From JAEUHQ01 sp964538915 (lineage in GTDB: Bacteria > Planctomycetota > UBA1135 > UBA2386): a DNA stretch of 64,000 nt. Below, piece by piece: positions 25,027 to 33,944 of the stretch (within the stretch, counting starts at the first letter, position 1; every line of letters begins with the position of its first letter). The notes below the pieces were generated by a model, which worked only from the letters and a program-made list of their open reading frames with translations, was not told where the DNA came from and made no database searches. The DNA lies in assembly GCA_964538915.1 (NCBI GenBank), contig CAZIFB010000003.1:124001-188000 (forward strand). Direction: 5' to 3'. A program made the translations under genes and the position numbers.

Positions 25027-27312
25027 TCAGAGCGGGATCTCGAGCGGCGGGCCGAAGCCCGTCTCGGGGTCGTCGCCGCCGTAGAGTAGGAGCCGGCACC
25101 GCGCCGCGGCGGGCAGCTGGAGATCGCGCCAGACGGGCGGCGTGGCCTCGCTGCGGTGGAACCGGCGATGGGAGGCAACGAGCCACCACACGGTCTTGCC
25201 GTCCGCGAGCGACAGTTCGACCTGCAGCCACGCCGCCATGAGTTCGCGGTCGCCGTGGTCCCGGTACAGCTGCGCAAGATCGACGGTGCGCGGCGGCGCG
25301 GATGTGAGCCACGCGACGACGTTCTCCGGGTCCGCTCCGCGGGTGATGGAGGCGACGCGACCGTTCGCGGCGACGATCCACGCCGCACGCCAGTCGACCG
25401 GCATCATCGCGAGCGCGATCAGGCTCCCGTGCCGGCTGAACATCGGCACGGAAGAACTGTAGAGCAGCTTGCGCGGCTGCACGGCTTCGAGACTCCCTTC
25501 GGCGGTCTCGATCGCGACGCTGACGCCCTCCTCCGCGGGCAGATCGCCGAGGGACCAGACCGTCGGTCGAAGCGCTTCGTCGCGACGGAACACGATGCGG
25601 TGCACTCCGCCCACCGGTGCGAAGCGGATGTGTCGCGTGACCCAGGTGTCGTCGTCGAACAGGATCGTCAGTTCGTAGGACGCCCCGTCGCGCAACCACA
25701 CACGATCGAACGTCACGCTGCCCGCGGTGAGCGGCTGCTGCTGCTCCGACCACGAAGTGTCCGGCTCCGGTTCGGTCGACACGAGCACCCCGGTCGACAC
25801 TTCGGAGCGCAGCCAGCAGCGGCCCGACACGTCGACCTCACGCCCGTCGTCGCCTTGCACGACCGCGCGGAGCGCCGGCAGCGCGCGCAAGAACGCCGCC
25901 TCCAGCAGTGCCGGCGCCTCCACGGTGCACGACGTTTCGTCGCCGCCCGGGATCCGAACGGCGAAGCCGTGGCCCTCGATCGCGAACGAAGCGAACACGC
26001 CGAGCGGCACGAGCACACGAAGACGGTCCGCGGCGTCGACGACGAACTCGTGTTCGCGGCGGCAGACCACGCCGTTCGTCGGCCCATCCACGTTCTGGCG
26101 TAGCCCCGTGTAGCCCGACGTGCCACCATCCGCCTCCTTCACTGCGGGCGTGACGATCACGGACCAGCGCCTGCCGGCGGGCGCACCGCGCACCGCGACT
26201 TCGACTTCACCGAGTGCCGGCAGCACGAACGTCCCGCCTTCTGCGGGCCGCGGCGCGACGAAGCACTGGTCCGGCGCGAATCCCACGCAGACCAACGCGG
26301 CCTGCGCCCGTTCCGCCGGCAGCAGCACGCAGCCGTCGTCGTCGGTCACCGCGGAGCTCGGCGGCCGAACGCTGAACTCGGCCGCCGCACCCGGCGCGAT
26401 CTCGCGATCACGCGCCGCGTCCACTCGGCGCGTCCACGCGGGTCGCGACGCGTCGTCGGCGCACCACCAGACCTCGAGACCGCGGGCCGGGCGGCCGTCG
26501 GCGAAGCGGACCGACAAGCGCGCCGGCGCAGCCGGGACCGGCGGTTCTCCAACTGTCGCGACCTGCCGTTCCAGCGGACGCGCCGGCGCTTCCCCGCTCG
26601 CGACGACCAGCGACGGCTCGCCCGTGGTCGTCTCGACAGGAGCCGCCACGCTGCCGGGCCGGACGAAGACGGCCGCCACGATCGACACCAGGACGGCGAG
26701 AGCGAGCAACGACTTCTTCATGGCGATTCCGGACGCGAAGGTCACCGCGGTCGCGCCCATGGCTCCACTCAGCGGCAACGCCAGCGACGCCCACGCGCGG
26801 CGACCGCCGTAGTCACGATCGAGGCGCTCGGCGAGCATCGTGTGCGCGCGGTGGAGGCGCGTGCGCACGGTCGCGACCGGCACCCCCGTCCGCAGAGCGA
26901 CCGCCTCGTTGTCGAGATCCTCGAACCAGCGCAGCCAGACGGTGAGCCGGTAGGGTTCCGGCAGCGCATGCACGGCGTCGGCGACGCAGCGGCGAAGCTG
27001 CTCGCGCGCGACGAAGTCCTCGGGCGTCGGTGGATCGGGTCGCGGCACGACGTCGCCTTCGTGGGCGCGTCGGCGTCGCGCGAGCTTGCGCAGGTTGCTC
27101 GCGTGCCGCCGCAGGACGGTGCGCAGGAACGGCCACAGCGGCGTCCCGGGGCGCCGCCGGCCGAGGGCGGCCTGGGTGATCGCATGCTGGACCGCGTCGT
27201 CGACGTCCGCGGGGTCGGCGAGCAGCTCCGCCGCCAGCCGGCGCAGGCCGCGCTCGTGGCGCATGACCTGCTCGAGTCCGTCGGCGTCGAGGGGGCTGCT
27301 CATCACGGACAC
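25027..27312 (-). CDS. Membrane-tethered ECF sigma factor fused to a carboxypeptidase-regulatory-like exported region
   Basis: One 761-residue reading frame. Residues 10-90 are sigma region 2 (ADPADVDDAVQHAITQAALG, then a -10 recognition helix PLWPFLRTVLRRHASNLRKL). Residues 105-170 are region 4 (LPEPYRLTVWLRWFEDLD, then a helix-turn-helix NEAVALRTGVPVATVRTRLH). A hydrophobic segment spans 199-217 (SLLALAVLVSIVAAVFV) after a weaker one at about 174-197. Residues 230-761 are beta-rich with strand patterns of carboxypeptidase regulatory-like domains. With one span the C-terminal 540 residues would be outside; if both hydrophobic stretches cross, they would be inside. No anti-sigma gene is adjacent, so the fused domain may itself control release. 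Confidence 0.82.
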   Translation of the reverse strand: MSVMSSPLDADGLEQVMRHERGLRRLAAELLADPADVDDAVQHAITQAALGRRRPGTPLWPFLRTVLRRHASNLRKLARRRRAHEGDVVPRPDPPTPEDFVAREQLRRCVADAVHALPEPYRLTVWLRWFEDLDNEAVALRTGVPVATVRTRLHRAHTMLAERLDRDYGGRRAWASLALPLSGAMGATAVTFASGIAMKKSLLALAVLVSIVAAVFVRPGSVAAPVETTTGEPSLVVASGEAPARPLERQVATVGEPPVPAAPARLSVRFADGRPARGLEVWWCADDASRPAWTRRVDAARDREIAPGAAAEFSVRPPSSAVTDDDGCVLLPAERAQAALVCVGFAPDQCFVAPRPAEGGTFVLPALGEVEVAVRGAPAGRRWSVIVTPAVKEADGGTSGYTGLRQNVDGPTNGVVCRREHEFVVDAADRLRVLVPLGVFASFAIEGHGFAVRIPGGDETSCTVEAPALLEAAFLRALPALRAVVQGDDGREVDVSGRCWLRSEVSTGVLVSTEPEPDTSWSEQQQPLTAGSVTFDRVWLRDGASYELTILFDDDTWVTRHIRFAPVGGVHRIVFRRDEALRPTVWSLGDLPAEEGVSVAIETAEGSLEAVQPRKLLYSSSVPMFSRHGSLIALAMMPVDWRAAWIVAANGRVASITRGADPENVVAWLTSAPPRTVDLAQLYRDHGDRELMAAWLQVELSLADGKTVWWLVASHRRFHRSEATPPVWRDLQLPAAARCRLLLYGGDDPETGFGPPLEIPL

Positions 27313-27401
27313 CAGGACAACGGTGCGCGCCGACGTGATTCAGGATCCTCGCGGATCTTCGCGGCCGGGCCGACCGTTCGCCGGCCCGCGCGCGCCCGGG
27401 C

Positions 27402-28622
27402 TCACATCGACGCGATGATCGCGTCGCCGAACTGCGAGCACTTGATCTCCTTCACGCCGTCCATCAGACGGGCGAAGTCGTACGTCACCTGCTTCTTGCC
27501 GATGGCGCCGTCCATGCCCTTCACGATCAGGTCGGCGGCCTCGTTCCAGCCCATGTAGCGGAACATCATCTCGCCGCTCAGGATCACCGAGCCCGGATTC
27601 ACCTTGTCCTGGTTCGCGTACTTCGGCGCCGTGCCGTGCGTCGCTTCGAACACCGCGTGGCCGGTGACGTAGTTGATGTTGCCGCCCGGCGCGATGCCGA
27701 TGCCGCCGACCTGCGCAGCGAGCGCGTCGCTGATGTAGTCGCCGTTCAGGTTCAACGTCGCGATCACGGAGTACTCCGCCGGCCGCAGCAGGATCTGCTG
27801 CAGGAAGGCGTCGGCGATCGCGTCCTTCACGGTGATCTTCTTGCCGTTCTTCGTGAAGGTCTGCCACGGACCGCCGTCGAGGTCGGTCGCGCCGTACTCC
27901 TTCTTCGCGAGCGCGTAGCCCCAGTCGCGGAACGCGCCCTCGGTGAACTTCATGATGTTGCCCTTGTGCACGAGCGTCACCGAGTCGCGGCCGCTCGCGA
28001 TCGCGTAGTCCATCGCGGCGCGAACGAGACGCTCCGTGCCTTCGCGCGACACGGGCTTGATGCCGAAGCCCGTCGACTCGGGGAACCGCACCTTGCCGAA
28101 CTGCTTCGGGAAGTGCTCGTGCAGCAGCGAGCGGAACTTCTTGCACTCGTCGGTGCCCTCCTGGAACTCGATGCCCGCGTAGATGTCCTCCGTGTTCTCG
28201 CGGAAGATCACCATGTCGGTCTTGTGCGGCTCCTTCACCGGCGACGGCACACCCTTGAACCAGCGCACCGGACGCAGGCACACGTACAGATCGAGCATCT
28301 GCCGCAGCGCGACGTTCAGGCTGCGGATACCGCCGCCGACGGGCGTCGTCAGCGGGCCCTTGATGCCGACGAGGTAGTCGCGGAACGCGGCGACGGTCTC
28401 GTCGGGGAGCCAGTTCTTCGTCTTCTCGAACGCGCTCTCGCCGGCGAGAACGGGCATCCACTCGATCTTCCGCTTGCCGCCGTAGGCCTTCGCCACGGCC
28501 GCGTCCATCACGCGCACGCTGGCGCGCCAGATGTCGGGGCCGGTGCCGTCGCCTTCGATGAACGGGATGGTCGGGTTCGCGGGCACGGACAGCCCGCTCT
28601 TCGTCATGGTGATCTTCGCCAT
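27402..28622 (-). CDS. icd: NADP-type isocitrate dehydrogenase
   Basis: The ATG at 28622 gives 406 residues (MAKITMTKSG). Hallmarks of the homodimeric bacterial enzyme are present: IPFIEGDGTGPDIW, PTPVGGGIRSLNVALRQ-like substrate loop (LTTPVGGGIRSLNVALR), VIFRENTEDIYAGIEF, LVHKGNIMKFTEGAF and the cofactor region IGIAPGGNINY...HGTAPKYA. The enzyme converts isocitrate to 2-oxoglutarate and CO2 in the TCA cycle. The cofactor NADP is inferred from family resemblance. The serine phosphorylated by AceK in enteric bacteria lies in the same substrate loop. Monocistronic; a long upstream region (231 bp) separates it from the glycosyltransferase end. Confidence 0.95.
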   Translation of the reverse strand: MAKITMTKSGLSVPANPTIPFIEGDGTGPDIWRASVRVMDAAVAKAYGGKRKIEWMPVLAGESAFEKTKNWLPDETVAAFRDYLVGIKGPLTTPVGGGIRSLNVALRQMLDLYVCLRPVRWFKGVPSPVKEPHKTDMVIFRENTEDIYAGIEFQEGTDECKKFRSLLHEHFPKQFGKVRFPESTGFGIKPVSREGTERLVRAAMDYAIASGRDSVTLVHKGNIMKFTEGAFRDWGYALAKKEYGATDLDGGPWQTFTKNGKKITVKDAIADAFLQQILLRPAEYSVIATLNLNGDYISDALAAQVGGIGIAPGGNINYVTGHAVFEATHGTAPKYANQDKVNPGSVILSGEMMFRYMGWNEAADLIVKGMDGAIGKKQVTYDFARLMDGVKEIKCSQFGDAIIASM

Positions 28623-28853
28623 TGCCTTCGCTGCGTGGATTTGGTGAGGGCAGCGCAGTGTAGCGATCGTCATGCACGACGCCGTACGGAAGAGGATCAT
28701 CCCCGAGGCACCACGGACGGCCGAGGTGCGGGTGATGCAAGTGCCCATGAGACCGGAGTGTCCGCGCACGTCGGACACGAAGTCGTCGCTTCGAAGTCAC
28801 GTCGCAGCCGCACTCCGACGCGGAACGTGCCGACCTGGATCAGCGCCCGTCGT

Positions 28854-30200
28854 TCATCGCGGGCCGTCGGGCGGGATCAGCCGGCTCATCGCCGACTCGC
28901 GCTGCTTCATCAGGAACCACGTGCGGCGGCTCGCCGGCACCGGGCCGGCGAACCAGTCCTTCGGCGGCATCGTGCGCGCGCGGTCGTACACGGCCATCAG
29001 AGCTTCGACGTGCGTGTCGAGGCTCGGCGACGGCGGCGGAATCGCGGCGCGCTTCGTGCTCCACAGGGCGGGTTCGTCGACGAAGCGCTGCATCGCCGCG
29101 GCGAGGCTGTGCGCGTCGCCGGATCGTGTCGCGAGGCCAGCACCCGCGGCGCGTTCGGGCAGGGCGCCGAGGTCGCTCGTGATGCACGGCAGGCCGAGTT
29201 CGAAGCACTCGTCGAGCACGAGGCCGTACGTCTCGAAGCAGGTGCTCGGGAACACGCCGACCTGCGGTCGCGCGGCGTGCAGCTTCGCCGCGTCGAAGTC
29301 GCCGTGGAACGTGACCGGAAGACCTGCTGCGAGGTCGTGCAGTTCGCGATCGAGCGCTTCGCTGTCGACGCCGCCGAGCACGTGCAGCACCGCGCGGCCC
29401 GGTCGCTCCGTGTGCACGCGACGGAACGCACGCAGCAGCACGTCGACGCCCTTGTGCCGGCCGATGCCGCCCCAGTACGCGAAGCGCAGCGGCTCGTCGC
29501 CGCGCGGCGCGGGCAGCGCGGGCATGCCGACGAAGCGGCGCCGGTAGCCGAGCGGCAGCACTTCGTAGCGATCGAGAGGCACGCCGGTCGTCTCGGACAG
29601 CAGCTTCGCCGTGCTGCCGACAGCGACGATCACCGCGCGGGCGAGCGACAGCTCGGCGCGATAGTGGTCGCGGAACAGTTCGACCCCGGCGTCGAGTTCG
29701 CCCGCCTGCTCGTAGCCGAACTTCGGCACGCACTGCGAACAACTCGCCGGCGAAAGCTGGCGGCGGCACGCCTCGTCGCCCTCGCGCCGGCGGAACGCGC
29801 GCGGACAGCTCGTGTAGTAGTCGTGCAGCGTCGCCACCGCAGGGATCTTCTTCTGCCAGCAGAGGTCGATCAGGTTGCAGGTCAGGCGAACCCAGTGGTG
29901 CACGTGCACGAGCTTCGGCTGCCACTTCTCGAGCAGCGCCGCGAAGACCTGCTCGACACCGGGGTGCCACGCCTTCGAGTGATGATCGAAGAAGAGGTCG
30001 TCGCGATGCAGCCGGTGCACAGGGAGCCCATCTACCTCGCCGCTCTCGATCGTCAGCTCCTCCTTCCAGACCTTGCTCCCGCTCAGGACCTCGACGCGCA
30101 GCCCGCGTGCCCGCTGGCGCTGCGCGAGATCGAGCAGGTACGACTCCGAACCGCCGCGGCTCTCCGGCGGGAACTGGTGGATGACGTGCAGTACGTCCAT
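28854..30200 (-). CDS. GT4-family glycosyltransferase
   Basis: A 448-residue GT-B enzyme. The N-terminal Rossmann domain starts MDVLHVIHQFPPESRGGSES; an HVHHWVRLTC motif and a cysteine-rich acceptor region (SCPRAFRRREGDEACRRQ, SPASCSQC) follow, the latter typical of CotSA/WcaI-type GT4 proteins that carry the SxxC-like cluster. The C-terminal donor domain has the E-x7-E motif in FETYGLVLDE. It probably adds a sugar to a cell-surface polysaccharide or lipid carrier. It starts 30 bp from the divergent ECF sigma gene, so their promoters overlap. Donor and acceptor unknown. Confidence 0.86.
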   Translation of the reverse strand: MDVLHVIHQFPPESRGGSESYLLDLAQRQRARGLRVEVLSGSKVWKEELTIESGEVDGLPVHRLHRDDLFFDHHSKAWHPGVEQVFAALLEKWQPKLVHVHHWVRLTCNLIDLCWQKKIPAVATLHDYYTSCPRAFRRREGDEACRRQLSPASCSQCVPKFGYEQAGELDAGVELFRDHYRAELSLARAVIVAVGSTAKLLSETTGVPLDRYEVLPLGYRRRFVGMPALPAPRGDEPLRFAYWGGIGRHKGVDVLLRAFRRVHTERPGRAVLHVLGGVDSEALDRELHDLAAGLPVTFHGDFDAAKLHAARPQVGVFPSTCFETYGLVLDECFELGLPCITSDLGALPERAAGAGLATRSGDAHSLAAAMQRFVDEPALWSTKRAAIPPPSPSLDTHVEALMAVYDRARTMPPKDWFAGPVPASRRTWFLMKQRESAMSRLIPPDGPR

Positions 30201-30230
30201 TCGGCGCGGTCCTTATACTCGCGCCCCGCC

Positions 30231-30827
30231 ATGGAACGTGACCTCGCCGCGGAGATCGCCGCCGCCCGCCGCGGTGATCCGCACGCCTGCGACAGCCTGT
30301 TCGCGCGCAACCTGCCGCCGCTCGTCGCCTTCATCCGCGCGCGCGCCGGCAAGGCGATCGCGGCCCGCGAATCCGCCGTCGACATCGCGCAATCGGTCTT
30401 CCGCGAAGTGCTCCAGGACGTCGACAACATCGAGCTGAAGGGCGAAGGCGCTTTCCGCAACTGGCTCTTCATGCAGGCGACCCGCAAGGTCCTCGATCGC
30501 GCGAAGTTCCACGGCCGCGATCGGCGCGCCGCGAGCAAGGAGGTCCCGATGCCCGAAGCCGGCCCGGCCGCGGACGCGATCCTCGCGTGCTACGCGTCGA
30601 TCGCGACGCCGAGCCAGCACGCGGCCGCACGGGAGGAACTCGCGCGCTTCGAAGAAGCCGTGCAGGACCTGCCGGAGCCCCAGCGGGACGCGGTCACGAT
30701 GTCGCGGCTCGTCGGCCTCTCGTACGACCAGATCGCGCAGCAGATGGGGACGACCGAGTCCGCGGTGCGCGGCCTCGTGGCGCGCGGCCTCGCCGCGCTG
30801 TCGTCGCGCCTCGACGACGACGACTGA
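30231..30827 (+). CDS. ECF-family RNA polymerase sigma factor
   Basis: A 198-residue protein from ATG 30231. Region 2 lies at about 20-90 (ESAVDIAQSVFREVLQDVDN, FRNWLFMQATRKVLDRAKFH) and region 4 at about 130-190 (LPEPQRDAVTMSRLVGLS, then YDQIAQQMGTTESAVRGLV). It resembles the factor at 1596 in the SAVDIAQSV...REVL layout, so both may belong to the same Planctomycetota ECF group. A TATACT-like sequence lies at 30212-30218. A convergent HEAT-repeat protein (30854-32707) ends 26 nt after its stop. No anti-sigma is adjacent. Confidence 0.9.
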   Translation: MERDLAAEIAAARRGDPHACDSLFARNLPPLVAFIRARAGKAIAARESAVDIAQSVFREVLQDVDNIELKGEGAFRNWLFMQATRKVLDRAKFHGRDRRAASKEVPMPEAGPAADAILACYASIATPSQHAAAREELARFEEAVQDLPEPQRDAVTMSRLVGLSYDQIAQQMGTTESAVRGLVARGLAALSSRLDDDD

Positions 30828-30853
30828 GAGCCCGAGACGAATCCGCGCCGCGA

Positions 30854-32707
30854 TCAGCCGGCAGCGAGCAGGCGGCGCGCGCGGTCGCGCAGTTCGACGT
30901 CGGCTTCGTGCTGCGCTACGTGTTCGATCGCGGCCCGCGCTTCCGGCGAGGAGCGGCGGCCCAGTTCGAGCAGTGCTTCGCGGCGGACCGAGCCATCGGC
31001 GTCCGACGTCGCGTTCGCGAGGATCGGCACGGCGTCCGCGTCGGCGACGCGGCGCAGCGCGACGCATGCGGCGGCCCGGACGGCGACGTTCTGGTCGGCG
31101 GCGTAGCGTTGCACGATCGACAGGGTCTGCGGCGGCGCCGCGTTGCCGACGGCCAGGAGCCACGTCGCTGTGTCGCCGCGCGCGGCGGCGTCGTTCTCCA
31201 TCGCGAGCAGCTTCTCCACCGGCGAACGACCATCCGCCAGCGCGGACTTCGCCTTCGGCGCGAGCGCGCCGAGCACCAGCATCGAAGAGCCCTGCAGCTC
31301 CGACGTGCCGTCCGCGTCCGCGGCGAGGCTCTGCATCAGGGCCGGTGCAGGATCGTCGAGCTGCACGCACGCGACCGTGGCCGCTTCGCGAACCGGCATC
31401 GCGACGCTCGCGTCGCTGCGCACCGTCGTGAGGGCTGTCTGAGCAGCGGGCGTGCCCGCGGCGCCGAGCGCGCCGAGCGCCACACGCGCCACCTCGACGC
31501 CCAGCTGGCGCGTCGTCAGCTGCTGCGCGAGCGCGTCGGCGTGTGCATCGTCGAGCTTCAGCAGCCACTGCAGCTTCTGGAACGCATCGTCCACCGCCTT
31601 GGCATCCACCGGATCCGCGGCGAGGAGCCGTTCGACGTCCGCGAGCAGCTGTCCCAGGGTCACGCCGTTCAGCGTCTGCTGCCAGCGCCGGCGCTCGTTG
31701 CCCGCGGCGTAGCGACCGATCGTCTCGGCGGCGCCGCTCACAGGCTCCACCGCGCGGCGCCACGCATCGGCGACATCCGCGGGAACCTCGACCATGCCGC
31801 TCTCGACGAGCGTGACGTCGGCGCGCCGGTGCGTGATCGCCTCGAGATCGAGCATCGGCAGGGACATCGTCGTGTGTTCGTCGATCCGAACCGTGGTGAT
31901 CCAGCCGCGCTCGAGCGCGAACGTCGCCTCGCCCTGGCCGCGCAGTTCGTGCTTCGGCACTTCGGCGTTGCCCGCCACGGCGGTGTAGCGGAGGCGGGTG
32001 CGTTCGACGTGGACCTCGTCGGCGTCGGCGGCGCCGCGCACTTCGAACTTCGCGTCGTACTCGCCGGTCGAATCCGCCGCGCGACTCGTCCACACGGTCG
32101 AACCCGCGACGGGAGCCTCGAACGCGAGCAGCGACAGCGTGCCGCGCAGGAAGTTGCGCTGGTCCCCGTCGAGGCCCGTGGCGAAGGCGACTCCGTGCAG
32201 GCTGCCGTTCGTGCCGAGGCGCGCGAACACGGGTGCCTTGCTCGCCGCGACGAAGCTCGCCTGGATCGGGTCGTCCGCGACCTTGCGGCCGTCGGGAAGG
32301 AGGAACGTCGGCTCGTGGACGATCTGGCGCACGAGGATCTCGTCGTCGCGGCGGTCGCAGACGACCGTCTCGACGAGACTCTCGGCGTGCAGCGCGCCGC
32401 CGGGCTGCGTGCCCCCCTCGGCGCTGTGGATCGTGAAATCGCAGCGGTCGACGACGCGATGCACGAAGCGGCTGCCGGCCGGCGCGGTCCAGAAGCCGCG
32501 CGACGCGGTCGCCGTATCGCGTTCGGCCGAGCCCGCGATCGCATCCGCGACGGAGGCCGGCGTTGCCGGGGTTGCTACTGTCGTCGCGAGCGAGGGCGCC
32601 GTGTCGGACTCGCCGCGGTACCAGATCACCGCCGCAAAGGTGGCGATCGCCGCGAGCGGCGGGAGCAGCAGGGCGGAGCGGGACGAGCTTCGGGTCGTGC
32701 GGGCCAT
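30854..32707 (-). CDS. Membrane-anchored HEAT-repeat protein, possible bacterial large-lipid-transfer-like fold
   Basis: The ATG at 32707 gives 617 residues with an N-terminal anchor (SALLLPPLAAIATFAAVIWY). Residues about 60-290 form a beta-rich region with strand patterns around FVHRVVDRCDFTIHSAEGG, SLVETVVCDRRDDEILV, a DGDQRNFLRGTLSLLAF segment and STVWTSRAADSTGEYDAKFE. Residues about 390-617 are HEAT-like helices (VAVRAAACVALRRVADADAV). A beta-barrel followed by a helical repeat is the layout of the vitellogenin N-terminal/MTP family, seen in some delta-proteobacteria. The match is by pattern only; lipid transfer is inferred. Convergent with the ECF sigma gene, 26 nt apart. Confidence 0.62.
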   Translation of the reverse strand: MARTTRSSSRSALLLPPLAAIATFAAVIWYRGESDTAPSLATTVATPATPASVADAIAGSAERDTATASRGFWTAPAGSRFVHRVVDRCDFTIHSAEGGTQPGGALHAESLVETVVCDRRDDEILVRQIVHEPTFLLPDGRKVADDPIQASFVAASKAPVFARLGTNGSLHGVAFATGLDGDQRNFLRGTLSLLAFEAPVAGSTVWTSRAADSTGEYDAKFEVRGAADADEVHVERTRLRYTAVAGNAEVPKHELRGQGEATFALERGWITTVRIDEHTTMSLPMLDLEAITHRRADVTLVESGMVEVPADVADAWRRAVEPVSGAAETIGRYAAGNERRRWQQTLNGVTLGQLLADVERLLAADPVDAKAVDDAFQKLQWLLKLDDAHADALAQQLTTRQLGVEVARVALGALGAAGTPAAQTALTTVRSDASVAMPVREAATVACVQLDDPAPALMQSLAADADGTSELQGSSMLVLGALAPKAKSALADGRSPVEKLLAMENDAAARGDTATWLLAVGNAAPPQTLSIVQRYAADQNVAVRAAACVALRRVADADAVPILANATSDADGSVRREALLELGRRSSPEARAAIEHVAQHEADVELRDRARRLLAAG

Positions 32708-32805
32708 GCCGGGAGAGCGACACCGCCTGCCCGCTGTTCGCGACGGCTCCACATTCCGGGGCAGGCCCCGCGGCGTCGGTGGCGAAGGCGGCCCCGAAAC
32801 GCCGG

Positions 32806-32835
32806 AAGACGCAGCGCCTCATGGCGTTGCGTCTT
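32806..32835 (-). terminator. Terminator-like hairpin after the secreted protein gene at 32869-33738
   Basis: Arms aagacgcagcgcc (32806-32818) and ggcgttgcgtctt (32823-32835) pair over 13 positions with one G-T wobble and a 4-nt loop. It lies 34 nt past the stop of the minus-strand gene 32869-33738 and 99 nt upstream of the start of the HEAT-repeat gene. Confidence 0.55.
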
Positions 32836-32868
32836 TCGTTCGTCATCTCGTTTCGGCCGCTGTGCCGC

Positions 32869-33738
32869 TCAGATCAGCGTCAGCGTGATCTGGCCGGCGG
32901 TCCAGCTGCACAGGTTCGTCGTCCAGGTCCAGAGCGCGGTGGCCCAGGCGTAGAGCTGCAGCGTGATCGCCTTCAGCGTGTAGGAGGCGCCGCCGGACAG
33001 GCCCCACAGGCCGCTCGACGACAGGTTGATGCCGAGCGTCTGCTCCAGGATCTTGCCCTGCAGGCCGACGCCAACGTTGAAGCCGGGGATGCCGAAGCTG
33101 ACCGACGCGTTGGCGAAGGCCCAGGCGCTGCCGCTGGCGTTCAGGCCGACCGTCGAAGTCGCGGCGGGCAGGAGCCAGTTCGCGGAGCGGCTGAAGGAAC
33201 AGCCGGCGTTGCCCGAGATCGTCACGCTGATCGGGCCGCAGGGCACCGACGCGCTGACGCCGCTCGGACCGAGCAGGTTGAAGGTCGACGTCGACGCCGC
33301 GAAGGTGCTGTTGTTCTGGAACGACTGGTTCACGACCGAGTAGCCCAGGACGTCGACGCGGAAGGAACCGCTGCGGTTCTGCACGCCGTTGTTCATCACG
33401 TTCGAAGCGAGGCCGACGATCTCGGCGACCTCGACAGAGTGGTTCAGCACGTTGGCCGCGCCGCGGAACTCGGCCGTCGCGTAGCCGAGCTCGTAGGTGC
33501 CCGACTTCTGGCGCACCATGCCGACGTACGTGTGAACCGAACCGCCGAGCCAGCTGTTGCCGATCGACTTGTCGTAGCCGCCGTTCTTGTACTCGACGGA
33601 CGGCAGCGTCGGCGGCAGCGGCTGGAGGATCACCGCGGTGGGGAACTGGATCACGTAGGTGCCGAAGGTGCCTTGGGCCTCGGCGGCGACGGTCAGGGTC
33701 AGGAGGGCGAGCGGGAAGAACTTGTTCGTGAGGGACAT
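32869..33738 (-). CDS. Secreted protein of unknown function, aromatic C-terminus
   Basis: The ATG at 33738 gives a 289-residue protein with a signal peptide (MSLTNKFFPLALLTLTVAAEA). The mature part is serine/asparagine/glycine-rich with alternating short strands (GVSASVPCGPISVTISGNAG, SAWAFANASVSFGIPGFNVG), typical of a beta-barrel or repeated sandwich. The final 40 residues are unusually rich in Trp, Tyr and Leu (LQLYAWATALWTWTTNLCSW), ending ITLTLI. I recognise no family. A terminator-like hairpin follows its stop. Confidence 0.6.
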   Translation of the reverse strand: MSLTNKFFPLALLTLTVAAEAQGTFGTYVIQFPTAVILQPLPPTLPSVEYKNGGYDKSIGNSWLGGSVHTYVGMVRQKSGTYELGYATAEFRGAANVLNHSVEVAEIVGLASNVMNNGVQNRSGSFRVDVLGYSVVNQSFQNNSTFAASTSTFNLLGPSGVSASVPCGPISVTISGNAGCSFSRSANWLLPAATSTVGLNASGSAWAFANASVSFGIPGFNVGVGLQGKILEQTLGINLSSSGLWGLSGGASYTLKAITLQLYAWATALWTWTTNLCSWTAGQITLTLI

Positions 33739-33944
33739 GGTCGACTCTCTTCTTGGTTTCGTGGTTGGTGACAGTGAGGTTGTTCGTTCGTTTGCCGGCG
33801 CGTTCGCGTCGGTGCCGGTCGAGCGACGCACCGCCGCGCCTGTTCGCGAAGGGCGCGAAAAACCTGCGACCCGCGATTTCGCCGGAATCCGCGAACGGCA
33901 GTAGGCTCCGCGTCGCTCGCCCGCGTCCGCGCGCGCCCGCTCGA

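Noticed and set aside
20743..25089. A 1448-codon open frame on the + strand overlapping the peroxidase and metalloprotease genes
   Set aside because: It runs antisense through the peroxidase and out of frame with the metalloprotease; its translation is arginine-rich and lacks domain motifs.
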